Shown: positions 34,621 through 43,152 of the stretch, in pieces | Layout: the number at the start of each line of letters is the position of its first letter | Position numbering within the stretch: position 1 is the stretch's first letter | Origin: Clostridiales bacterium | GTDB taxonomy: Bacteria > Bacillota > Clostridia > TANB77 > CAG-508 | Length of the DNA: 64,000 nt | Direction of reading: 5' to 3' | Assembly: GCA_019419955.1 (NCBI GenBank) | Contig: JAHZIB010000001.1 | Coordinates: 56,583 to 120,582 of the forward strand | Program-made: the position numbers and the translations under genes | Notes under the pieces: generated by a model | Seen by the model: the letters and a program-made list of their open reading frames with translations, nothing else | The model's database searches: none | What the model was told of the DNA's origin: nothing

Positions 34621-35604
34621 TTATTCAAAAATTACACCTGCCTCGACTTGATTGCCTCTCAAAAAATCCTTAATCTCCATTTTTCTAGCATTTTCCCCTT
34701 GTATTTCCAATACACTAATTATTCCATTATTTGCCTTAATATATAGCCCTTTTTTACTATCTGAAAACAAAACTGTTCCTGATTGTACTTTTTCCATTCT
34801 ACTCTTATATTCAGTTATTTCAGGAAATTCTTTTTCCACCTCTGAAATTGATAAAACTTCTGCCTTCCAAAACTTTACTTTCTTACCATTAAAAAAACTA
34901 TATGCACCCATTATTGGGTTAAGTCCTCTAATTAAATTTTTAATTTCTTCAGCATCTTTATTTTCCCAATCTATTTTTGCCATATCTTTATTTAGCATAG
35001 GAGCTAATGTAAAATTATCTCCTTGTTTTTCCCTTGGAGCTTTGCCTTCTTCTATTAGCTTAACGGTTTCAACAAGAAGTCTTGCTCCCACATCTGCCAA
35101 TCTATCCCATAACTCTCCTGTAGTTTCATCATCTCCAATTTCCACTTTTTCTTTTAATATCATATCTCCTGAGTCCATTCCTTCAGCCATGTACATTGTA
35201 GTAATTCCTGTAATATTATCTCCATTTATTACTGCCCATTGAATAGGAGCTGCTCCTCTATATTTGGGAAGTAATGAGCCATGTACATTTATGCAACCAT
35301 ATTTTGGAATTTCCAAAAGTTCCTTAGGCAAAATTTTTCCGTATGCTACAACGCAGATAAATTCAGGAGCAATTTTTCTAATCTCCTCAATAAAATCCTC
35401 ATTTTTTTTTATTTTCTCTGGTTGAAGAACTTTAATTCCTTTCTTCATAGCAAACTCTTTAACAGGTGAAGGAACAAGTTTCATTCCTCTACCTTTTGGT
35501 TTATCCACATTTGTAACAACAGCCTCTATATTGTAGCCTGCTTCATACAAACTATTGAGCGACTTTTCTGCAAAATCAGGCGTCCCCATAAATACTATTT
35601 TCAT
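34621..35604 (-). CDS. fmt: Methionyl-tRNA formyltransferase
   Basis: 327 aa. Transfers formyl from 10-formyl-THF to initiator Met-tRNA. The catalytic region is intact: the family start MKIVFMGTPDFA, VHGSLLPKYRGAAPIQWAVINGD (Asn/His/Asp triad area) and MYMAEGMDSGDMI. The C-terminal OB-like tRNA-binding domain (~205-320) is present, slightly longer than usual. It is the last gene of the remA-rpoZ-gmk-priA-def-fmt cluster, and its ATG overlaps the stop of a 27-codon small ORF (ATGA), implying coupled translation. fhs at 53.6 kb makes its cofactor. Confidence 0.96.
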   Translation of the reverse strand: MKIVFMGTPDFAEKSLNSLYEAGYNIEAVVTNVDKPKGRGMKLVPSPVKEFAMKKGIKVLQPEKIKKNEDFIEEIRKIAPEFICVVAYGKILPKELLEIPKYGCINVHGSLLPKYRGAAPIQWAVINGDNITGITTMYMAEGMDSGDMILKEKVEIGDDETTGELWDRLADVGARLLVETVKLIEEGKAPREKQGDNFTLAPMLNKDMAKIDWENKDAEEIKNLIRGLNPIMGAYSFFNGKKVKFWKAEVLSISEVEKEFPEITEYKSRMEKVQSGTVLFSDSKKGLYIKANNGIISVLEIQGENARKMEIKDFLRGNQVEAGVIFE

Positions 35605-35684
35605 TCAACCACTCCTAACTTTAATTTACGTAGTGCATACTTTTTTCCTACAGGCATCCTTATATCAACAACGTACTTTTTCAT
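35601..35684 (-). CDS. 27-aa small ORF coupled to fmt
   Basis: ATG 35684 follows an AAGGAGAG site that overlaps the def stop codon, and the frame (starting MKKYVVDIRMPVGKKYALRK) ends in TGA sharing four bases with the fmt start. The good ribosome site and both-sided coupling suggest it is translated. It may be a genuine small basic protein, or a leader that passes ribosomes from def to fmt. I do not recognise the sequence. Confidence 0.5.
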   Translation of the reverse strand: MKKYVVDIRMPVGKKYALRKLKLGVVE

Positions 35685-35696
35685 CACAAACTCTCC

Positions 35697-36182
35697 TTAT
35701 TTGCTTGTTCCCTCAGGTTCCACATACTCAAGTGACCCCGGCACCATACTATCAATAAACAATATTCCATCCAAATGTTCCAGTTCGTGACATATTGCCT
35801 GTGCTAAAAGCCCTTTTGCTTTAATTTTTATCTTTTCGCCGTTTTCATTCAAGGCTTCTGCAACCACTTCCTCTGGTCTAATCAGTTTTGCATATTGGTT
35901 TGGAAAACTTAAACAACCTTCTTCTACTTCTTGCTTTCCTTTTTGTTTTACTATTTTCGGATTTATAAGACTTATTGGTCCATTATCATCATATAGGTCA
36001 ATTACAACAACTCTTTTTAAAATTCCTACTTGTGGTGCTGCTAATCCAACACCATTGTATTTGTGCATTGTTTCTATCATGTCTTCGATTAGTTCCCTAA
36101 TCTTTTCATCTACAACTTCTACTTCTCTTGCTTTTTTTCTAAGTATTTCATCGCCATATTCTCTAATTTTTCTTATTGCCAC
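35697..36182 (-). CDS. def: Peptide deformylase
   Basis: 161 aa. Removes the N-formyl group from nascent proteins, the partner step to Fmt. All three motifs are present: GVGLAAPQVG (~45-54), EGCLSFP (~93) and the metal site CHELEHLDG (~130; usually QHExDH, here C-H-E-L-E-H). Metal ligands are the Cys of EGCLS and the two His of HELEH. It is 16 bases downstream of priA on the same strand, and its stop overlaps the ribosome site of the small ORF before fmt. Confidence 0.96.
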   Translation of the reverse strand: MAIRKIREYGDEILRKKAREVEVVDEKIRELIEDMIETMHKYNGVGLAAPQVGILKRVVVIDLYDDNGPISLINPKIVKQKGKQEVEEGCLSFPNQYAKLIRPEEVVAEALNENGEKIKIKAKGLLAQAICHELEHLDGILFIDSMVPGSLEYVEPEGTSK

Positions 36183-36198
36183 TTTTATCGCCCCCTTT

Positions 36199-38455
36199 TT
36201 ATAGTGACATCATATTACTTGGATTTAATGCAATTGTTATTCTAGTATTTTTCTGTTTTAAACTATAGTACTTATTTATTGTACTTTCAATTAATTGTAT
36301 TATTTCATGTGAAAATTTACACTTCACAAGTATTCTCCATCTATATTTATTCTTTATTTTATTTATTGGAGAGGGTAGAGCTTTATATAATATTATTCCT
36401 ATATTTTCTTTTATTACTCTACTTTTTAAATATGCATGTATTGTTTCAGATATACTTTTTGCTTCTTCTTCATTTGTAGAAGTAAACCCAATTAATATTA
36501 TATCGCAAAATGGAGGATATTTCAATTGTTTTCGCATAGCAATTTCCGTATTATAAAACAACTCGTAATTTTGTTTTTTAGCACACTCTATACTAAAATT
36601 ATCTGGATTATAAGTTTGGATTATAACTCTTCCTTTTTCCTTATCTCTTCCAGCTCTACCCGCGACTTGTGTTAAAATTTGAAACGTCTTTTCGTTTGCT
36701 CGAAAATCATCTATATTAAGACTACCATCTGCTGCTACAACTCCAACCAAAGTCACATTTGGAAAGTGATGTCCTTTTACAACCATTTGAGTTCCTATTA
36801 AAATATCAATATTTTCATCTCTAAACCTTTCTAATATTTGCTCATGCGAATTTTTTTTAGTTACGGTATCAATATCCATTCTAATTGTACTAGCCTCTGG
36901 AAATAGTTTGTTTATCTCATATTCCAATTTCTGTGTACCTGTTCCAAAATATCTTATTTGCTTACTTCCACATTCTGGGCAAATAGACAATAAGCTCTCC
37001 TCATAGCCACAGTAATGGCATTTCAATTTGTTGGTATTATAATGGTAAGTTAAGTTTACATTGCAATTCTTACATTTTACTGTGTATCCACAATTCCTAC
37101 ACATTACGAAAGTAGAAAATCCACGCCTGTTCAAATAAAGTATTGTTTGTTTTTTATCTTTTAAGTTCTTTTCAATCTCCTCATATAACCTAGTGCTTAT
37201 CATGGACTTATTTCCTTTTGCAAGTTCCTCTCTTAAGTCTATTACCTCTATTTCTGGAAGTGTTGCATTATTAGCTCTATTTTTTAGTTCTAGCATAATA
37301 ATCTCATCATTTTTTGCCCTGTAATAAGTCTCTAAATCTGGAGTAGCACTCCCTAACACCAATGGGATGTTATGCTCCCTTGCAATAAATCTAGCAACCT
37401 CTTTTGCATCATACCTTGGCGTCATCTCTGATATATAAGAGCTATCATGTTCTTCATCTATTATAACTAACCCCAGATTCTCAACAGGTGCAAAAATTGC
37501 AGAACGTGCACCTATTATTATTTTTGCATTACCCTCTTTTATCTTGTACCACTGGTCAAATCTTTCACCAATTGACAATTTACTATGGAGTACCGCTATA
37601 ATTTCTTTGCCAAATCTAGCTATAAATCTATTCACAGTTTGAGGTGTTAAAGATATCTCTGGTACTAATAATATACTTGTTTTTTGTTCATTTAGTGCCT
37701 TTTCTATCAACTGTAGATAGATTTCTGTTTTTCCGTGAGCCAGTAACACCATAAATTAGAAACTCTGAAAAAAGCATTTCATCCATGGAATCACAAATCT
37801 GTGTAAAGGCCTTTCTCTGTTCAGCATTCAGCTCTAGTTTTTCCGTTTTCTCAATGTCCTTGCTAAGAAAAGGATCTCTCTCAATCTTCTTCTCCACCAT
37901 TTCAGTATAACCATTTTTACATAGTGTATTAACCACTGCTCTTGAACTATCTGCAAACATCTCAATATCAGACACTAACGCATCACCATTATCAATTAAA
38001 AATCTAAGAGTTCTAATCTGCTTATCTGACTTAATCTTTCCTATCTCAATATCAAACTCAACTTCTTCTGGTTGCTTTGCTAATGTAATAAAGTTAGCAC
38101 TTTTATCTTTTACTCTATTCTTCTGAATTTTGCTTGTAGTTCCTGGAGGTAACATCAACTTAATGCAATCTGCAACATTGCAAAAATATCTTTCGGCCAT
38201 CCACTTTACAAGCTTAATATTCTTTTGACTAAGATATATGCTCTCAACTCTCGCAATTTCTTTAACCTCATAATCGGTAGTATCTTTTACATTTACAATA
38301 AAACCCTCTTCAGGCTCCTTTTTCCTTCCAAATGGAACTAAAACCCTAGCACCAATTAATTGAATCGCCTTTTCTTCGTACTTTGCTGGTATCTTATAAT
38401 CAAATATTCTATTCAAATCTTTAACATTACTCTGTATAATAACTTCAGCTATCAT
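36199..38455 (-). pseudogene. priA: Primosomal helicase PriA, split by a one-base frameshift
   Basis: Two reading frames together make a complete PriA. 38455-37688 holds the N-terminal DNA-binding part and ends ...FLIYGVTGS before going out of frame; the frame ending at 36199 resumes with HGKTEIYLQLIEKAL. Removing one base (the G at 37735 on the plus strand) restores GVTGSGKTEIYLQ, the Walker A motif, and a ~751-aa protein of normal length. The rest is intact: IIDEEHD, the zinc-binding cysteines (CRNCGY...CKNC...CHYCG...CPECG), GTQMVVKGHHFPNV and QVAGRAGRDKEKGR. It could be a sequencing or assembly error, a true lesion or, least likely, recoding. PriA restarts stalled replication forks. It lies in the conserved gmk-priA-def-fmt order. 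Confidence 0.9.
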
Positions 38456-38484
38456 ATTTCACCTTGTTCATTTTTTACGAATTA

Positions 38485-38530
38485 GGGACACCCCTTTCCC
38501 TTTAAGTTTTTAAAGATTTTGGAGTGTCCC
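38485..38530. repeat. Inverted repeat between gmk and priA
   Basis: GGGACACCCC and GGAGTGTCCC pair (9 of 10) around a 26-base A/T-rich centre. A 17-base segment overlapping the left arm (38475-38491, TTACGAATTAGGGACAC) recurs inverted at 50053-50069 just upstream of the lon-like gene. It may act as a weak terminator, but there is no T-run. Confidence 0.45.
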
Positions 38531-38546
38531 CTTTCTTCATTTTTCT

Positions 38547-39122
38547 TTAAAATTCCGCTTCTGTTAAATTGTACTCATTTTTAATAATCGTCATTATAAT
38601 TTGCACAGTTTTTTCTAGGTTATTATTTTTTATTATATAATCATACATTCCTATTTTTGATTCTTCATAATCGAACCTATTCAATCGTAATTGTATATCT
38701 TTTATACTTAGCTTATCTATTCTTTTTTGCAACCTTTCTCTTAATATTTCTTTAGGCACTCTCAAGAAAATTGTAACAATTTTCACATCTTCTTTAAGTA
38801 ACTTCAACAGATTTTCTACTCCATTTACTTCAATATCTTTAACAATTATTTTTCCATCTTTTATTTTCTCATTTAAGAGCTTTTTAGAAGTACCATAATA
38901 ATGTTCATGGTGAACACTATACTCATACAACTCTCCATCTTTTATCATTCTTTCAAATTCTTCTGTGTCAACAAAATTGTAAGTAACTCCTGGAATATCA
39001 TTTGCTCTAGGCATTCTATCTGTATATGATGGCAAAGATTCTACATTATCCATTCTAGAAATCAGTTCTTTCTTAATAGTATCCTTTCCTGCTCCAGATA
39101 CACCTGATAATAAAACTAACAT
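38547..39122 (-). CDS. gmk: Guanylate kinase
   Basis: 191 aa. Phosphorylates GMP to GDP. The P-loop reads GVSGAGKDT (family consensus GPSGxGKxT). The GMP-binding region has SYTDRMPRANDIPGVTYNFV (usual RxPRxxExxGxDYxF) and YYGTSKKLL. The lid region RERLQKRI is present, and the length is normal. The start overlaps the rpoZ end by 7 bases. Slightly diverged in the P-loop and GMP loop, but the position in the remA-rpoZ-gmk-priA cluster supports the call. Confidence 0.9.
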   Translation of the reverse strand: MLVLLSGVSGAGKDTIKKELISRMDNVESLPSYTDRMPRANDIPGVTYNFVDTEEFERMIKDGELYEYSVHHEHYYGTSKKLLNEKIKDGKIIVKDIEVNGVENLLKLLKEDVKIVTIFLRVPKEILRERLQKRIDKLSIKDIQLRLNRFDYEESKIGMYDYIIKNNNLEKTVQIIMTIIKNEYNLTEAEF

Positions 39123-39304
39123 AAATTCACCTTTCCCTCAGCAATTTCATTTGCAGCAAGAGTCACTGGAGACTCAGCATCTACATTTGTTAGTACTTCT
39201 TGCCCATCAGCTATTTGTCTAGCCCTCTTTGATGTTACAACCACTAACTCAAATCTGTTGTTTACTTTTGTTAGTAATTCTTTTACAGTTGGTTTAACTA
39301 TCAT
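39116..39304 (-). CDS. rpoZ: RNA polymerase omega subunit
   Basis: 62 aa from ATG 39304, 8 bases after AGGAGG; the in-frame TTG at 39310 is too close to that site. It matches short clostridial omega: MIVKPTVKELL at the start, FELVVVTSKRARQIADG (the conserved beta'-binding helix) and VTLAANEIAEGKV near the end. It helps assemble the RNA polymerase core. It overlaps gmk by 7 bases, the usual pairing in Bacillota. Confidence 0.93.
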   Translation of the reverse strand: MIVKPTVKELLTKVNNRFELVVVTSKRARQIADGQEVLTNVDAESPVTLAANEIAEGKVNLC

Positions 39305-39357
39305 TTTCAATTCCTCCTAAACATTTTTTACACTTTATAAATATACTTTTCAAATTA

Positions 39358-39392
39358 TTTTATTGTAGAAAACTTGATTCTTTACAATAAAA
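39358..39392 (-). terminator. Hairpin between remA and rpoZ
   Basis: TTTTATTGTA and TACAATAAAA form a perfect 10-bp AT-rich stem with a 15-base loop, 22 bases after the remA stop. On the minus strand a weak T-rich stretch follows. Possibly an attenuator that lowers read-through into rpoZ-gmk. Confidence 0.4.
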
Positions 39393-39414
39393 CGCAACTT
39401 AATTCTATTATTAG

Positions 39415-39675
39415 TTATTCCGTACCTGCTGTATATTCTCCATCTTTTTCCAGTCTTCCAGCAACAGTCTCTGGTTGAACAGATGAAAGTACTACATGTC
39501 CCGAATCCATTATTATTACAGCTCTTGTTTTTCTTCCATATGTAGCATCTATTGCAGAACCATCATCTTTTGCTTCTTGCACTATTCTTTTAATTGGTGC
39601 AGATTCAGGACTAACTATTGCTATTATTCTATTTGCAGCTACGATATTCCCAAAACCTATATTAATTAATTGCAT
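39415..39675 (-). CDS. remA: RemA-like extracellular matrix regulator (DUF370)
   Basis: 86 aa DNA-binding protein. The sequence MQLINIGFGNIVAANRIIAIV and the motif RKTRAVIIMDSGHVVLSSVQPETVAGRL are the RemA/DUF370 signature. In Bacillus subtilis RemA forms ring-shaped oligomers that activate matrix and osmoprotection genes; in clostridia its targets are mostly unknown. It heads the rpoZ-gmk-priA-def-fmt cluster as in other Bacillota. ATG with an AGGAGG site. Confidence 0.93.
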   Translation of the reverse strand: MQLINIGFGNIVAANRIIAIVSPESAPIKRIVQEAKDDGSAIDATYGRKTRAVIIMDSGHVVLSSVQPETVAGRLEKDGEYTAGTE

Positions 39676-39690
39676 AATTTACCTCCTTGT

Positions 39691-40746
39691 TTATTCATCT
39701 GTTTTCATGATTTCTTTCATGTTGTCAACAAAATACTTATTTTTTCCTTTTTGATAAATAACTATACTTTTTATCACGTAGTAAATTGCTAAAATATATG
39801 ATACAGTCAGTACTGTAGTTATATAATATGATGAAAACATAAGATTTGCATATATTAATCCCAATGTTACCATCGAAATCACTATTGCTTCTATACCAAA
39901 TGCTGCTATTTTTCCATTATCATCTTTATATGCTTTTTCCAATAACATAATCGCAATAAATAATATACACATTGCAAAAACTTTCAAATCCACTTCATAT
40001 ACTCTATTCTCAATATTGCAAAATCCAAGTATTAAAAAGATGAAATATACAATTACTACAATAGCAGCTATTATGTTATGAAAAACTGGTTTAATAACAG
40101 TACTAAGTGCTTCTTTAGGAAGTTTCCTTTTTTTCTTGAAAATATTTTTTATATCTTCGAACTTTATCAATCTTTCATGTTCTTTATCTTCTTCAACATT
40201 TAGCTCAATTATCTTAGTCTCTTCCTTTAATTTATTTTGTTCGGTTGTTGTTTCTCCTGCTATTTTTTCTCCTTTTACTTTAACTGCCTTCTTTTCTTCT
40301 GCTTCTTTTCCTTTGGTTGCTTTCTCTCCTACTGCTTTTTTTCCTTTCGTTTTGGTTGTTTCTTTGGCTTCATTGCTTAGTTCTTCTATATTTGCTTTTG
40401 TTTCCTTCTTTGCAATTGCCTTGCCGCCATCTTGTTTATTTTCAGTATTTTTTTTAGCCTCTGACTTCTTTGTTGCTTTCTTTTCTACCTTTTCCACTTC
40501 TGTTGAACTCTTTTCTTGCCCTATAACTGTTGATGATAATTTTCCTTTTACCTTTTTATTCCCCTTAGAACTCTTCTCTTCGTTTACTGTTAACGAATTT
40601 TCTTCGTTAGACTTCATTTTAGAAGCCTTTCTACGTTTTACACTACTTTTTCTAGTAGATTCCCTGTCAACATTATTTTCAACAGTCTTTCCTTCTTGCT
40701 CATCGATTTTTTCCAAATCTTTTTCTTTTTCAGCACTCTTTGGCAT
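39691..40746 (-). CDS. Lysine/glutamate-rich membrane protein, unrecognised
   Basis: 351 aa. Residues ~1-190 are low-complexity and extremely rich in Lys, Glu, Thr and Ser (runs such as KKATKKSEAKKNTENKQ) and are probably disordered. Residues ~220-340 contain four membrane helices (e.g. IIAAIVVIVYFIFLILGF) and a short cytoplasmic tail ending MKEIMKTDE. I know no matching family. It lies 15 bases upstream of remA where yloC usually stands in Bacillota. The long basic/acidic tail could bind nucleic acid or ribosomes, but that is speculation. Confidence 0.75.
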   Translation of the reverse strand: MPKSAEKEKDLEKIDEQEGKTVENNVDRESTRKSSVKRRKASKMKSNEENSLTVNEEKSSKGNKKVKGKLSSTVIGQEKSSTEVEKVEKKATKKSEAKKNTENKQDGGKAIAKKETKANIEELSNEAKETTKTKGKKAVGEKATKGKEAEEKKAVKVKGEKIAGETTTEQNKLKEETKIIELNVEEDKEHERLIKFEDIKNIFKKKRKLPKEALSTVIKPVFHNIIAAIVVIVYFIFLILGFCNIENRVYEVDLKVFAMCILFIAIMLLEKAYKDDNGKIAAFGIEAIVISMVTLGLIYANLMFSSYYITTVLTVSYILAIYYVIKSIVIYQKGKNKYFVDNMKEIMKTDE

Positions 40747-40815
40747 TTTTTACTCCTCCAAATTTTATTTTCAAATTCCAAAATCAAGATGTTTTATTCA
40801 ATAATAAGTTTAAAC

Positions 40816-41559
40816 TTATAACTCAAACTCATAAATAATATTGCTAATAGCAACTATTGATGCAGTTTCTGTCCTTAAAATTCTTTTTCCTAAGCTTACA
40901 CATTTCGTTCCACATTCTACAAGTCTTTGAATTTCCCTTTCTGAGAATCCACCCTCTGGTCCAATAATAATACCTATATTTAATTTTTTATTTTTGTTCA
41001 ATTTTTTAAGTTCTTCTTTTAAGCTAGTTTTGTTTTCATTTTCATAAGCTAATATTATAATATCATATTTGTCTATGTTTTTGCAAATGTTTTCTAAATT
41101 TATAACATTTTCTATTTTAGGAACAATATCCCTCTTACTTTGTTTTGCAGCAACTTCTGCAATTTTTTGCCATCTATCTATTTTTTTTACTATAGATTTT
41201 TCGTCAATCTTAACAATGCATCTTTCTAGAATTACAGGAAAGATGTTCTTCACTCCAAGCTCTGTTCCCTTCTGAATAATATACTCCATTTTATCAGCCT
41301 TTGGTAGCCCCTGAAATAAGTCTATATTTATATATGTCTCTGTTGTATCTTCGATTTTCTCAATGATTAATCCTAAAACCTTTTCTTTTTCTAATTTTTC
41401 TATTTCTACCATATAGCTAATTGAATTCTGCTTATCACAAACAATAACTTTACTTCCTACACCTAATCTTAAAACATTTACTATATGGTTTACATCACTG
41501 CCTCTAATTTCAATATGTTTACCAGATATTTGCTCATTATTTACAAAAAACTTATACAT
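40816..41559 (-). CDS. rsmE: 16S rRNA (uracil(1498)-N(3))-methyltransferase
   Basis: 247 aa from ATG 41559, 4 bases after GGAGG; the in-frame start at 41595 is too far upstream. An N-terminal PUA-like domain (MYKFFVNNEQISGKHIEIRG) precedes a SPOUT methyltransferase with the knot motifs IGIIIGPEGGFSEREIQRL and SLGKRILRTETASIVAIS. It modifies U1498 at the decoding centre of the small ribosomal subunit. Probably co-transcribed with the membrane protein and remA cluster downstream. Confidence 0.95.
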   Translation of the reverse strand: MYKFFVNNEQISGKHIEIRGSDVNHIVNVLRLGVGSKVIVCDKQNSISYMVEIEKLEKEKVLGLIIEKIEDTTETYINIDLFQGLPKADKMEYIIQKGTELGVKNIFPVILERCIVKIDEKSIVKKIDRWQKIAEVAAKQSKRDIVPKIENVINLENICKNIDKYDIIILAYENENKTSLKEELKKLNKNKKLNIGIIIGPEGGFSEREIQRLVECGTKCVSLGKRILRTETASIVAISNIIYEFEL

Positions 41560-41709
41560 ATTTCCTCCATGGTAGATATTATACCATATTCGCACATAAA
41601 TTCAAAGCTCTTTATAATTTTTTTATCTAAAATTTCTAAACCGTCAATTAAAAAAGTAAATGCAATTATGAAGAGAGATAATTACTTTCTCATAGAAATA
41701 GAAATTTTT

Positions 41710-42720
41710 TTAGAAAGTTGTGCTAAGTCGGATATAGAGGCTAGAAAAAACATTGTCATTGCTGATAATAGAATTATTAAAACGTATATTCCAGGCACTA
41801 TTTACGTCACTCTGAGAAGAAGACCAACAATTACCTAAGAAACCATAAGTACTGTTATAATTAGAACTCGTTATGTTAAATGCGTTTGCAAAAGCTTGCC
41901 ATTCATCCCTTGATGGAACATACCACCCTTCTTCTATCTGTTTTTTTATTACTCCCCAAATATCATTACTATTTTGTGAACCATATATGCTGCTATTCCA
42001 TTTACTTATTATATTTTTTGTATTTTGTTGTCCTTTTCCAAAATCTGTTGATGTTGTACTCGAAAAATCGCTCATATTTCCATATGCACTTTGATACCAA
42101 TAATATTTAGTTGAATTTATATCTTTTAAAGCCATAACATAAAATCTCTTGTTTCCATCTTCATTTGACATTGTTAATACATCCATTGTTCCAAATTTCT
42201 CGGAATAATTTTTTTGACTGATTTTATATTTCTTAAAATTACTTTCTTTTGGTATCTCATATTTGTAACCTCCCCAACTTCCACTTCCTCCTATTGCTAA
42301 ATCTGCATATATTACTCCATCTACGCTTCCATTTCCATCTACGTCTGCATAATATCCTACATATGATGTACTTTCTGGAACACTTGGTTCCTCTGGTTCT
42401 GGTGGTGGTATTTCGCTATCTTCCGCCATTAGATTTGCAAATTCTTGCTCTAACTCTTTTAACTGTTCCTGCTCTGTTTTTGTTGAGTTTGCAGTCTGTT
42501 CCGCTGTCCACTTTGCTTTGTCTACTATACCTCCCTCTCCTAGTGCTACATTTATTGTTACTGCTGCTAGAATAATCATTATTACTACTGTTAGTATTAG
42601 CGCTAGTAGCGTTATTCCTTTCTCATCTTTTAGTTTTTGCATTCTTCTTCTAATTTCTCTTTCTTTTTTCATTTTCGTTATTTTTCCACTCTCCATTCTC
42701 ATACTCTTTCCTATTTGCAT
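41710..42720 (-). CDS. Pilin-like surface protein with C-type-lectin-like variable C-terminus
   Basis: 336 aa. A basic N-terminus precedes EKGITLLALILTVVIMIILA, a type IV pilin-like cleavage site and helix (usual Glu at +5 replaced by Ala), followed by a Glu/Pro-rich linker. The rest (~115-336) begins STSYVGYYADVDGNGSVDG and ends as a C-type-lectin/formylglycine-enzyme-like fold: WYVPSRDEWQAFANAF, CWSSSQSDVNSAWNIRF and a final LYIRLSTTF. The last ~45 residues differ strongly from the paralogue at 63012 while the frame words W-SSQ, AW, F and LYxRLxTTF are kept, the pattern of diversity-generating-retroelement targets. No reverse transcriptase lies in the window. Start among several upstream Mets is uncertain. 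Confidence 0.8.
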   Translation of the reverse strand: MQIGKSMRMESGKITKMKKEREIRRRMQKLKDEKGITLLALILTVVIMIILAAVTINVALGEGGIVDKAKWTAEQTANSTKTEQEQLKELEQEFANLMAEDSEIPPPEPEEPSVPESTSYVGYYADVDGNGSVDGVIYADLAIGGSGSWGGYKYEIPKESNFKKYKISQKNYSEKFGTMDVLTMSNEDGNKRFYVMALKDINSTKYYWYQSAYGNMSDFSSTTSTDFGKGQQNTKNIISKWNSSIYGSQNSNDIWGVIKKQIEEGWYVPSRDEWQAFANAFNITSSNYNSTYGFLGNCWSSSQSDVNSAWNIRFNNSIISNDNVFSSLYIRLSTTF

Positions 42721-43152
42721 TTGTTCATCATTCCTTTCCTTTTATTTTTGTTTTCCAATTTACATGTATCAAAACCCCCTTATTATCATATATTCTAGTT
42801 GGTTATAACATATAAAAATAAATATATTTTTTTTCATCTATCTTTCTCTATTTTGCCCTATTTTTCCAATTTTATTCATACTCAAACTTCTTTTGTTTTG
42901 CAATTGTTTTTACTTGCAGTTTATTTGTACAAAAGGCTCGGCTATCTACTAATAGCTTTCCGCAATTCTTATATAGCCGAGTTTTATATTATCAAGCTTT
43001 ACACTTGAATTATTTACATTCATCTTTTTCTTTTCAATTAACTTATTTTTCGCATCAAAAGCAGAATAAGTTTTCCCTATCCTCTTGCTCTCTCTCCCCT
43101 TGTCTGGTGACGAACTTTTTTATTTACCCTTATTAGTTTATTTTACGGAATT
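42721..43152. other. 432-base gap with one inverted repeat
   Basis: No convincing gene. Very AT-rich, with a pyrimidine-rich stretch near 43080-43110 on the plus strand. The only structure seen is CTCGGCTAT/ATAGCCGAG (42937-42945 and 42973-42981), a 9-bp stem with a 27-base loop followed by TTTTAT on the plus strand. It could end transcription of the second CMP-kinase operon only from the far side, so its role is unclear. Confidence 0.5.

Noticed and set aside
37700..37760. Programmed frameshifting in priA
   Set aside because: No slippery heptamer, no stimulatory hairpin or internal ribosome site is apparent; re-pairing of the P-site tRNA would be poor. Error or lesion is more likely.
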